Assembly: GCF_001422375.1 (NCBI RefSeq)
Contig: NZ_LMMU01000001.1
Coordinates: 124,223 to 188,222, forward strand
Reading direction: 5' to 3'
Length of the DNA: 64,000 nucleotides
Origin: Methylobacterium sp. Leaf99
GTDB taxonomy: Bacteria > Pseudomonadota > Alphaproteobacteria > Rhizobiales > Beijerinckiaceae
In this document: positions 56,974 through 64,000 of the stretch, one piece after another
How positions within the stretch are numbered: the stretch's first letter is position 1
Layout of the letters: every line of letters starts with the position of its first letter
Program-made: the position numbers and the translations under genes
Notes under the pieces: generated by a model
What the model was told of the DNA's origin: nothing
The model's input: only the letters and a program-made list of their open reading frames with translations
Databases searched by the model: none

Positions 56974-57579
56974 ATGAGCACACGCGGCTTCACCGGACGA
57001 CCGCCATCGGAGGCGACGCGGGAACGCCTGCCACCGGGTCAGTACCTGACGCAAGATTTCCCCGTGCTGCAGATCGGTCCGACCCCGCGGGTCGATCGCG
57101 AGACGTGGCGCTTCACCCTGCGCGTCGGTTCGCGTCCCCTAAAGAGCTGGACCTGGCAGAACTTCAGCGCCCTGCCTCGGACCCGCTGGGGCGGAGACAT
57201 CCACTGCGTCACGAAGTGGTCGAAGTTCGACACGGCGTGGGAGGGGGTCGGCATCGACGATCTTCTGGCCGACGCCGGCATCTCGGCACCAACGGCCTTC
57301 GCCCTCGCCGAAGGACATGACGATTACACCACCAACGTGCCGTTCGCCGATCTCACGGGCGGCCGCGCCATGGTGGCGACCCATTACGACGGGCTACCGA
57401 TCGCCCCCGACCATGGCGGCCCGGCCCGTCTGCTCGTACCGCACCTCTACTTCTGGAAAAGCGCCAAGTGGTTGAAGGGTCTGCGTTTCACCGAGAAGGA
57501 CGAGGGCGGATTCTGGGAGATGAGCGGATACCATATGTACGGCGACCCATGGCGCGAGCAGCGCTTCACAGGTGATTGA
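56974..57579 (+). CDS. Sulfite-oxidase-like molybdopterin oxidoreductase (YuiH type)
   Basis: A 201-residue protein of the oxidoreductase-molybdopterin-binding family. The conserved Mo-ligand Cys78 lies in GGDIHCVTKWSKFDTAWEGVGIDDLLADAG; later segments are DYTTNVPFADL and DHGGPARLLVPHLYFWKSAKWLKGL. There is no signal peptide, so it is likely cytoplasmic, unlike periplasmic MsrP. Substrate is unknown. The last 8 bases overlap the ferredoxin-reductase-like gene, so the two most likely form an electron-transfer pair. Start at 56974 follows ACGAGG. Confidence 0.85.
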   Translation: MSTRGFTGRPPSEATRERLPPGQYLTQDFPVLQIGPTPRVDRETWRFTLRVGSRPLKSWTWQNFSALPRTRWGGDIHCVTKWSKFDTAWEGVGIDDLLADAGISAPTAFALAEGHDDYTTNVPFADLTGGRAMVATHYDGLPIAPDHGGPARLLVPHLYFWKSAKWLKGLRFTEKDEGGFWEMSGYHMYGDPWREQRFTGD

Positions 57580-58288
57580 ACCGTCCCCCCTCCCCTGGCT
57601 GAGTGCGACCATCATCGGCATCACGCCCGTGACGGCCCAAGTGAAAAGCTTCAGGCTCGCCGTTGCGTTCGATCGGATCGCCTTGGCCGGCCAGCACGTC
57701 GATGTGCGTCTGACGGCCCCGGACGGCTATCAGGCGCAGCGGAGCTACTCCATCGCCTCGGCACCGGGTAACGACGGCACGATCGAGCTTATGGTCGAGG
57801 GGTCGGCGCAGGGCGAGGTGTCGAGCTTCTTCGATGGCGTGGCGGAGGTTGGTGACACGATCGAACTGCGTGGCCCCATCGGCGGCGCGTTCGTCTGGCG
57901 TGCGCAGGATGGGGGGCCCCTCCTTCTCATCGGGGGCGGCTCCGGTGTGGTGCCGCTGCTGGCGATGCTGCGTCACCGGGCCGAGGCGGCTCCCGCGGTA
58001 CCGGCCCTGCTGCTCTATTCCGTGCGTCACGGGGCGGAGGCCATCGCCCGCGACGAGCTGAGCCGGCGTGCCCGCGACGAGCCGGGCTTCGACCTCGTGC
58101 TGAGCCTCACCCGGGAGGGCGGTCGTCGCATCGATGCGACGCTCGTGGGCGAGGCCCTGACGCGCCTCGGGCAGCCGCGGCACGCCTATCTCTGCGGTGC
58201 CAACCCGTTCGTATCCGCGGCGGCCGACCTTCTCGTCGAGGCAGGCCTCCCACCCGGCGCGATTCGGACCGAGCGCTTCGGCGGCTGA
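57572..58288 (+). CDS. FAD/NAD-dependent reductase, probable partner of the sulfite-oxidase-like enzyme
   Basis: A 238-residue ferredoxin-NADP-reductase-like flavoprotein. The FAD motif is QRSYSIASAPGND; the NAD motif is LLLIGGGSGVVPLLAMLRHR; the C-terminal YLCGANPFVSAAADLLVEAGLPPGAIRTERFGG closes the NAD site. It has no iron-sulfur domain. The start codon is GTG at 57572, overlapping the preceding stop by 8 bp. It probably supplies or takes electrons from the molybdoenzyme; this is inferred from the overlap. Confidence 0.87.
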   Translation: MIEPSPLPWLSATIIGITPVTAQVKSFRLAVAFDRIALAGQHVDVRLTAPDGYQAQRSYSIASAPGNDGTIELMVEGSAQGEVSSFFDGVAEVGDTIELRGPIGGAFVWRAQDGGPLLLIGGGSGVVPLLAMLRHRAEAAPAVPALLLYSVRHGAEAIARDELSRRARDEPGFDLVLSLTREGGRRIDATLVGEALTRLGQPRHAYLCGANPFVSAAADLLVEAGLPPGAIRTERFGG

Positions 58289-58295
58289 CGGGATC

Positions 58296-59384
58296 TCACG
58301 GACACAGGCGGTCGGCGACCTCTTCGGCCAGGGACAGGCTCGACGTCAGGCCGGGGCTCTCGATACCGAAGAGGTGGACGAGGCCGGCCAAGCCGTGCTC
58401 CGCCGGTCCGTCGATGAGGAAGTCCGCCGCCGGCGCGCCGGCCCCCGTGAGCTTCGGGCGGATGCCGGCATAGTCCGGCGTCAAGGCACCCTCGGGCAGA
58501 CCGGGCCAGTAGCGCCGGATCGCCCGCACGAACGCGTCTGCGCGGCCGGGATCGACGTCGTAATTCTCCGCCTCGATCCATTCGACGTCGGGGCCAAAGC
58601 GCATGCGCCCGGCAAGGTCGAGGGTGAGATGAATTCCCAAACCGCCCTCGACGGGCGCGGGATAGATCAACCGCGAAAACGCCGGACGGCCGAGGCAGCC
58701 GAAATAGCTGCCCTTGGCCAGGATCCTGGGTGGGATGCGCTCCGAGGGATAACCTGCGGCGCGCGCGGCAACGCCGTGCGCGCCGAGACCGCCGGCGTTC
58801 ACGACGGCGTCGAAGGCGAGTTCGTCCCCGTTCACGGTCGCGACCCAGGCGCCGCCGGTTCTGGCGAGGCCCGCCACGGGGCTGTGGAACGCGATGGCGC
58901 CACCGCGATCCTCGATGTCGCCCTGGAGGGCGAGCATCAGGGCGTGGCTGTCGATGATGCCCGTGCCGGGCGCGTGCAGGGCGGCGACACAGGCGAGGTT
59001 GGGTTCGAGGGTGCGGGCCTCCGCCCCATCGATGAGCGTGAGGCCCTCGACGCCGTTGGCGACACCACGCGCATGGATCTTGGCGATGGCCGCGCGTTCC
59101 GTCTCGTCGGTGGCGACGATGAGCTTGCCGCAGGCCCGGTGCGGCACCCCGTGGCTCGCGCAGAACGCGTAGAGCATCGCCGCGCCGGCGATACAGTGCC
59201 GTGCGCGCAGCGATCCCTCCGGATAGTACATTCCGCCGTGGATCACCTCGGAACTGCGCGCGGAGACGCCGGTGCCGATGACGCCCGCCGCCTCCGCCAC
59301 CACGACGGTGTGGCCCCGCCGGGCGACCGCACGGGCAACGGCGAGGCCGACGACCCCGGCTCCGATGACCAGAACCTCGCTCAT
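58296..59384 (-). CDS. FAD-dependent oxidoreductase, L-2-hydroxyglutarate oxidase-like (DAO family)
   Basis: A 362-residue flavoprotein. N-terminal dinucleotide motif [32 protein letters not shown], the family segment [23 protein letters not shown], and the FAD-capping C-terminus [28 protein letters not shown]. The pattern matches LhgO-like proteins that oxidise L-2-hydroxyglutarate or similar hydroxyacids in the membrane-associated respiratory chain. It converges on the reductase gene with 7 bp between stops. Confidence 0.85.
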   Translation of the reverse strand: MSEVLVIGAGVVGLAVARAVARRGHTVVVAEAAGVIGTGVSARSSEVIHGGMYYPEGSLRARHCIAGAAMLYAFCASHGVPHRACGKLIVATDETERAAIAKIHARGVANGVEGLTLIDGAEARTLEPNLACVAALHAPGTGIIDSHALMLALQGDIEDRGGAIAFHSPVAGLARTGGAWVATVNGDELAFDAVVNAGGLGAHGVAARAAGYPSERIPPRILAKGSYFGCLGRPAFSRLIYPAPVEGGLGIHLTLDLAGRMRFGPDVEWIEAENYDVDPGRADAFVRAIRRYWPGLPEGALTPDYAGIRPKLTGAGAPAADFLIDGPAEHGLAGLVHLFGIESPGLTSSLSLAEEVADRLCP

Positions 59385-59409
59385 ATCGTCGCTCCCGGGT
59401 GTCAGTGAA

Positions 59410-60534
59410 TCACGGGCTGAAGATCAACACGAGGTAGACGAAGAACACCACGAGGTGGACGGCGCCTTCGAGCACCGTGGTGCGCAGTCCTGAGAACGTC
59501 AGGGTGCTGAGGATGAGGGTGACGACGAGGAGCGTCATCTCCGTCGGCGCGAGGCCGAGCACCACGGTCTGGCCCGTGAGCAGGCCGACCGCCAGAACCG
59601 CCGGTACCGTGAGACCGACGGTGGAGGTCGCCGCTCCGAGGCAGAGGTTGATCGCCCGCTGCAGTTCGTTGCGCGCCACGGCCTTGAGGGCGCTGATGCC
59701 CTCCGGCGTGAATACGATGGCGGCGATGAGCACGCCCCCCAGTGCCGAAGGAGCCCCAAGGGCCTCGATCCCGTGGTCCAGAATGGCGGCCAGACTCTTC
59801 GACAGGAGCACGATGGGCAGAATATTGGCGATGAGAAGCGCCACGTGCCGGAGGATCGCACCGGTGTCGCGACCCTCCCCATCGGAGGCCGCTTCCGGGC
59901 TCACGGTCCCAGGGTTCGACTTCGCCACGCGACCGCCGTCGTGGATGAAGAAGCTGCTGTGCCGGCCGGTCTGGATCAGCAGGAAGATGCCGTAGAGGGC
60001 CACCGTGAAGACCGAGAACGAGATCGCCTGCACGGGGGTGAGCGTGCCGCCGATGGTGGAGGTGGTGAAGTTCGGGATGATGAGCGCAATGGTCGTGAGC
60101 GGGATGATCACCGACAGGAAGGCCGAGGTACCCTGAAGGTTGTAGGATTGCTGGTGGTGGCGCAGGCCGCCGATGAGCAACCCGAGGCCGACGATGCCGT
60201 TGAGGACGATCATCAACACAGCGAACATCGTGTCGCGTCCGAGCGTCGGCACCGCCTTGGAGGACAGCATCACCGCCGAGACCAGCACCACCTCGATGAC
60301 GACGATGGAAAGCGTCAGGACCAGGGTGCCGTAGGGCTCGCCGAGGCGGTGGGCGAGTTCCTCGGCCTCGTGGACCACGCCGAACGCCGCCCACAGGATC
60401 ACGAGGAACAGCCACAGAAACAGACCCGAAGCCCACAGCGGGGCCCCGAGGTCGGCGAGCCAGGCCGGCCCGAACACGAAGAAGGCGGCGACGCTCGTCC
60501 ACGCCACGACCAGCCGCAATACTGCCGCCATCAT
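59410..60534 (-). CDS. chaA: Calcium/proton antiporter ChaA-like
   Basis: A 374-residue inner-membrane protein with about 11 hydrophobic segments in two CaCA repeats. The ion-binding repeat motifs are [34 protein letters not shown] and [46 protein letters not shown], containing the conserved acidic residues. Related E. coli ChaA exchanges Na+ or Ca2+ for H+. The start is at an ATGATG after AGGGGG; a Met nine codons earlier is less likely. It lies 25 bp from the LhgO-like gene in the same direction. Confidence 0.88.
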   Translation of the reverse strand: MMAAVLRLVVAWTSVAAFFVFGPAWLADLGAPLWASGLFLWLFLVILWAAFGVVHEAEELAHRLGEPYGTLVLTLSIVVIEVVLVSAVMLSSKAVPTLGRDTMFAVLMIVLNGIVGLGLLIGGLRHHQQSYNLQGTSAFLSVIIPLTTIALIIPNFTTSTIGGTLTPVQAISFSVFTVALYGIFLLIQTGRHSSFFIHDGGRVAKSNPGTVSPEAASDGEGRDTGAILRHVALLIANILPIVLLSKSLAAILDHGIEALGAPSALGGVLIAAIVFTPEGISALKAVARNELQRAINLCLGAATSTVGLTVPAVLAVGLLTGQTVVLGLAPTEMTLLVVTLILSTLTFSGLRTTVLEGAVHLVVFFVYLVLIFSP

Positions 60535-60813
60535 TCCCCCTGTCACCGTCGGGCTTCGCACCGCGAGGTACGAGATCTCGTCGAGCCGTCCGCGAATGGC
60601 CCACGGGGGTCACGGGCACGACCGAAAGACAAGACTTAACTGTGCGGGAAGCCACCCATGCGTGCGCGGAGATGGCGCGCGGACGCGGTTCCCGCTACAA
60701 GACGCCGTATCCGTAACCGATCGAGGCCGGAATCACGCACCGAGGGGATCGATTCGCGCTTTGCGCGGCCAACTCCCGGCGGATTCTCGCCTGTTTGCCC
60801 GCAAGGCTCCTCA

Positions 60814-62532
60814 GTGCCCTTTCCGACCCTGCCGGCCCCGCTCTCCCGAGCTCTGGCCGCGCGCGACTACGAAGACCCCACACCCGTCCAGAATGCGGTG
60901 ATCGAAGCGGCCGCGCAGGGGCGCGACCTCCTCGTCTCGGCCCAGACGGGCTCGGGCAAGACTGTGGCCTACGGCCTGGCCTTCGCCGACACCCTGCTCG
61001 ACGGCGCGGAGCGGTTCGGCCCGGCCGGCGCGCCATTGGCCCTGGTCATCGCGCCCACCCGCGAGCTCGCCCTTCAGGTCGAGCGCGAACTGTCCTGGCT
61101 CTACGCCGAGACCGGCGCGCGGGTGATCTCCTGTGTGGGCGGCATGGACCCGCGCCGCGAGCGCAGCCAGCTCAACGACGGCGCCCACATCGTCGTCGGC
61201 ACGCCGGGCCGCCTGCGCGACCACCTCGAGCGCCGCAACCTCGCAACCCAGGATCTGCGCGCCGTCGTCCTCGACGAGGCCGACGAGATGCTGGACCTCG
61301 GTTTCCGGGATGATCTGGAATTCATCCTGTCGGTGACCCCGAAGGAGCGACGCACGCTGCTGTTCTCGGCGACCCTGCCGAAGGCCATCGCGACCCTGGC
61401 AGAGCGCTACCAGAACGACGCCCTGCGCATCGCCGTGAAGGGCCAGGAGCGCGGCCACGAGGACATCACCTACCGGGCCGTGCGCGTGGTGCCGCGCGAG
61501 CTGGAGCACGTGGTGGTCAATACCCTGCGGTTCACCGATGCGCCCACCGCCATCGTGTTCTGCAACACCCGCAACGCCGTGCGCCACCTCCAGGCCGTGT
61601 TGACGGAGCGCGGCTTCCTGGCCGTGGCACTCTCGGGCGAACTCGGCCAGGGTGAGCGCAATGCCGCCCTCCAGGCCCTTCGCGATGGCCGCGCGAAGGT
61701 CTGTGTCGCCACCGACGTCGCTGCGCGCGGCATCGACCTGCCCACCGTGAGTCTGGTGATCCACGCCGACCTGCCCCACGACGCCGAAGTGCTGCAGCAC
61801 CGGTCCGGCCGCACGGGCCGCGCCGGGCGGAAGGGAACCTCCGTCCTGCTGATCCCGGCCTCCAAGCGCCGGCGCGCCGAGCAGATGCTGGCCATCGCCA
61901 AGGTCAACGCCGAATGGGCCGGCCCGCCCACGGCGGACGAGATCCGCGCCCTCGACGGCGAGCGCATGTGGCAGGACCCGCTGTTCACCGAGGCCCCGGC
62001 CGAGGAAGACGTCGCCATGGGCGAGGCCCTGCTCGCCCGGCGCACGCCGCAGGAACTCGCCGCGGCCCTGGCCCGGATCTACCGTGCCCGTCTGCCCGAG
62101 CCCGAGGACGTGACCGATCCGGGCGCCGGCCCCGAGCGCAAGGCCCGGCCGATCTACGATCCCGCCGATACCGCACGCATCGACGCCGAAGGCCCCTCGG
62201 TGTGGTTCCGGCTCAACCTCGGCCGGCGCGACAATGCCGATCCGCGCCGCCTGCTGCCGATGCTGACCCGGCGCGGCAATATCGGCCGTCAGGAGATCGG
62301 CGCCATCCGCATCTTCGACCGGGAAACCAAGTTCGAGGTGCGCGGCGGCGCGGCCTCGCGCTTCGCTCAGACCTTCGCCAAGAACGGATCGCCGGAAATT
62401 CAGGTCGAGGCGCTCCTCGACGGGGCCGGCAGCGACCAGGAGGCCAGCGGCCCCAAGGGCTTCAAGAGCCCCCGCGGTGCCCGCCACGAGCGGGAAATCG
62501 GCAAGAAGCCGCGCAGCAAGGCGAAGTCGTAG
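60814..62532 (+). CDS. DEAD-box RNA helicase with DbpA-type RNA-binding C-terminus
   Basis: A 572-residue helicase. Motifs in order: Q motif PTPVQNAVI, Walker A SAQTGSGKT, PTRELALQ, DEAD as VLDEADEMLD, SAT in LFSATLPK, then the helicase C domain with TDVAARGIDL and HRSGRTGRAGRKG. The C-terminal VWFRLNLGRRDNADPRRLLPMLTRRGNIGRQEIGAIRI matches the DbpA RNA-binding domain, indicating ribosome assembly or RNA remodelling. The tail is Lys/Arg-rich. The start appears to be GTG at 60814 (VPFPTLPAPLSRALAARDYEDPTPVQN); the frame is open upstream but Arg-rich and not conserved. Confidence 0.9.
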   Translation: MPFPTLPAPLSRALAARDYEDPTPVQNAVIEAAAQGRDLLVSAQTGSGKTVAYGLAFADTLLDGAERFGPAGAPLALVIAPTRELALQVERELSWLYAETGARVISCVGGMDPRRERSQLNDGAHIVVGTPGRLRDHLERRNLATQDLRAVVLDEADEMLDLGFRDDLEFILSVTPKERRTLLFSATLPKAIATLAERYQNDALRIAVKGQERGHEDITYRAVRVVPRELEHVVVNTLRFTDAPTAIVFCNTRNAVRHLQAVLTERGFLAVALSGELGQGERNAALQALRDGRAKVCVATDVAARGIDLPTVSLVIHADLPHDAEVLQHRSGRTGRAGRKGTSVLLIPASKRRRAEQMLAIAKVNAEWAGPPTADEIRALDGERMWQDPLFTEAPAEEDVAMGEALLARRTPQELAAALARIYRARLPEPEDVTDPGAGPERKARPIYDPADTARIDAEGPSVWFRLNLGRRDNADPRRLLPMLTRRGNIGRQEIGAIRIFDRETKFEVRGGAASRFAQTFAKNGSPEIQVEALLDGAGSDQEASGPKGFKSPRGARHEREIGKKPRSKAKS

Positions 62533-62574
62533 CGGCGCCTCGCCGCGCAGGGGTAAGGTGACGACACCAGGAAC

Positions 62575-62600
62575 GCGCGATCCCGCGAGGGATCGCGCCT
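62575..62600 (+). terminator. Hairpin after the helicase gene
   Basis: A perfect 10-bp stem (GCGCGATCCC / GGGATCGCGC) with GCGA loop lies about 45 bp beyond the helicase stop and is followed by CTTCCTC, a weak pyrimidine run. It is a plausible but not ideal terminator. Confidence 0.6.
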
Positions 62601-62807
62601 TCCTCGTATGTATCGTCATCTCATGGGATCGAGTGGATCGGAGGCCCCGAAGGAGGGCGTTTCGGAATCATGCGATCCCGGAGGGCATCCCTGGAGGTCG
62701 CAGCCCCGCCACCTCTGGGCTGGGTAGCCGGATGAAGTTCGCCGAAGCGTTCGGTCAGATCACTTTGCCTAGTCTGACGGGCAGATTCGGCCTGGGTCGA
62801 ACTGCCC

Positions 62808-63668
62808 TCAGAACTGCTCGGGCAGTCGCTTGACGGCGTTGCCCAGGGCTTCGACGCCTTCGGCGAATTTGCGGCCCATGGGCGCCAGGGACGGCACCTT
62901 CATGCCGAACATCTCGGTCTCTTCGGCCTCCGGCTCGGCAGCCCGCGGCGGCTGAGCCGCGGCGACCTTTTCGACAGCGACCGGAACCGGCTTGGCAGCG
63001 GGCTTGGCTCGCGCCACGGATGGGGCTGATTTCGGCTTGGACGCGCCTTCTGCTGGGGCGGGCGGCAAGGCGGCGAAAGCAGTGCCCGTCGTGGCACGGG
63101 CGCGGGTTGTCTCGGTGGGCGTCGGGGCGACGAGGGGCACCGTACGAGCCTTCTCCACGAGGGCGACGGCGGGTGCGTTGGGCAGCGTCGCGGCGTTCTC
63201 GATGACGGGCAGGCGGGTGGGCTTGGTGGCCGGCGCCACGCTGACAACCTGCGGGGGCTTGATCTCGGCCGGCTTGGCCCCGACCGCCCTGGGCTGGGCC
63301 GTCATCACCTCGATGGGCGCGGCGAGGGATTTGGCAGAACCGGGATCGGCCAAGGCGGCCTCGCGCACCGGTGGGGCCGCCGGGGCCGCGATCGGCGCAG
63401 GCGTACCGACACTGGAGACAAGCGCGGGCACGCCGTCGCGCAGGTCGGGCCAATCGGTCGAGACCCGACCCATGCGTACCTTGGAGGGCGGCGGACCGGC
63501 CAGGCCCGAAAGCATCGAATAGGCTCCGGCCGACAGGCCGACGAGGCCGACGCTTCCAAGGAGCGTGAGCAGGGCGAGGCGGCCGACGCCCGAGGGAATA
63601 CGCCGCTTGACCGGGGCGTGGCCTTCCCCGGGGGCGCGCATCTCGGACGGATCGAGGGCAATCGACAT
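62808..63668 (-). CDS. Single-pass membrane protein with Ala/Pro-rich extracytoplasmic part
   Basis: A 286-residue protein. A short cytoplasmic start (MSIALDPSEMRAPGEGHAPVKRRIPSGVG) precedes one membrane segment (RLALLTLLGSVGLVGLSAGAYSML). Residues about 60-245 are low-complexity Ala/Pro/Lys/Val sequence, likely a periplasm-spanning linker, and the C-terminus EEETEMFGMKVPSLAPMGRKFAEGVEALGNAVKRLPEQF-like segment may be amphipathic. It resembles TonB-like or cell-envelope linkers only in composition. The start is the Met before SIALDP; the frame continues upstream through repeats. No family recognised. Confidence 0.7.
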   Translation of the reverse strand: MSIALDPSEMRAPGEGHAPVKRRIPSGVGRLALLTLLGSVGLVGLSAGAYSMLSGLAGPPPSKVRMGRVSTDWPDLRDGVPALVSSVGTPAPIAAPAAPPVREAALADPGSAKSLAAPIEVMTAQPRAVGAKPAEIKPPQVVSVAPATKPTRLPVIENAATLPNAPAVALVEKARTVPLVAPTPTETTRARATTGTAFAALPPAPAEGASKPKSAPSVARAKPAAKPVPVAVEKVAAAQPPRAAEPEAEETEMFGMKVPSLAPMGRKFAEGVEALGNAVKRLPEQF

Positions 63669-63672
63669 CAGC

Positions 63673-63747
63673 GTGAACTCATCCCGAACGCACCCTGCAG
63701 CCGTTTTCAGCTGCTGACGCGGTGCCGTGTTCGTGAACTGATCCCGA
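63673..63747. promoter_or_regulatory. Paired 15-bp direct repeats upstream of the membrane-protein gene
   Basis: GTGAACTCATCCCGA (63673-63687) and GTGAACTGATCCCGA (63733-63747) differ at one base and are spaced by exactly 60 bp. They lie directly upstream of the start at 63668 and could be half-sites of a regulator or part of a duplicated promoter. No known site is recognised. Confidence 0.5.
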
Positions 63748-63831
63748 CAATGGGGCATGAAGATGTCCGGCAACGTATCGACAGTCGAAGCCCGAGATTA
63801 CCCGGTTGGTATCTGGATTAAGCCGTACGCT

Positions 63832-64000
63832 TTAACGAGTGGTGTCGCGGATCGACTTCTCCACGTCCCGGGACGACCCAGGCACCATCTTGCCGGTATC
63901 GGGTTCGAGGATGCTTTCAGCCTGACATGCGACCTGCGCCGCGACGACCCGGCCGACCGCGCGCGCCGCTCGGCCGGCGCCGCGGGGCATGGCTTCGCCC
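63832..64000 (-). CDS. Partial conserved-looking protein at the right edge
   Basis: The minus strand has an open frame ending with TAA at 63832-63834 and still open at 64000. The visible sequence includes an Ala/Arg-rich stretch and then CQAESILEPDTGKMVPGSSRD and VEKSIRDTTR, which has protein-like composition. An ATG lies at 63988-63990, which would give a 52-residue protein, but the frame continues beyond the window. No family is recognised. Confidence 0.4.
   Translation of the reverse strand, partial: GEAMPRGAGRAARAVGRVVAAQVACQAESILEPDTGKMVPGSSRDVEKSIRDTTR

Overview
The window looks like a chromosomal segment of a methylotrophic alphaproteobacterium of the family Methylobacteriaceae, most likely a Methylobacterium species. 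Base composition is very GC-rich throughout. The clearest marker is a complete eight-gene serine-cycle cluster in the order sga-hprA-mtdA-fchA-mtkA-mtkB-ppc-mclA (23430-33762, minus strand), whose products closely resemble the M. extorquens proteins as I know them. No insertion sequence, prophage, tRNA, rRNA, CRISPR array or obvious genomic island was seen. This is core chromosome, and I did not find a convincing new defence or mobile system.

Layout. 1-1577: an outer-membrane barrel cut by the window edge, a YjbR-type protein and a DUF2093 protein. 1687-4949: a tightly overlapping nucleoside-salvage operon (cdd, a purine nucleoside phosphorylase, deoC, deoA). 4953-9380: a His-rich exported protein, a PmtA-like methyltransferase, dnaJ and dnaK. 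9768-12644: exported proteins, a YqgE/AlgH protein and a peroxiredoxin. 12658-16654: homoserine kinase, ispH, and a MocR-type regulator divergent from a DUF1127 gene. 16858-21594: a Kef-type antiporter overlapping a MATE exporter, a DUF3606 protein and a CinA-type protein. 21842-24404: a second outer-membrane barrel, a GlcG-family protein and the end of the serine cluster.

The serine cluster converts glyoxylate plus a C1 unit and CO2 to acetyl-CoA and regenerated glyoxylate. mtdA and fchA interconvert the folate-bound C1 unit; sga and hprA turn serine into glycerate via hydroxypyruvate; ppc fixes CO2 on PEP; mtkAB and mclA activate and cleave malate. glyA, glycerate kinase, enolase and malate dehydrogenase are not in the window. 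Two transcription units are suggested: sga-hprA-mtdA-fchA and mtkA-mtkB-ppc-mclA. Each is preceded by an AT-rich tract and the same 11-bp palindrome-containing motif, a candidate site for a shared regulator.

34479-43759: an LpxH-like phosphoesterase with a glycosyltransferase, rnhB, a radical SAM protein, a DEDDh exonuclease carrying a SWIM-type zinc motif, an enlarged ligA, msrQ and a small secreted protein. 43842-53125: a PfkB sugar/nucleoside kinase, a quinone oxidoreductase, a PEBP-type protein, ubiG divergent from lysC, ptsP, prfA and prmC. 53565-56918: a DUF4167 protein with a long Arg-Gln-Asp repeat region, a methyltransferase-like protein, a DUF2336 protein and a Pmp3-type membrane peptide. 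56974-64000: a sulfite-oxidase-like oxidoreductase overlapping its probable flavoprotein reductase, an LhgO-like oxidase, a ChaA antiporter, a DEAD-box helicase with a DbpA-type C-terminus, a membrane-anchored Ala/Pro-rich protein and a fragment at the right edge.

Many genes start with GTG or TTG, so several starts below were chosen from overlaps, family N-termini and ribosome binding sites. The long reading frames opposite the real genes are by-products of high GC.
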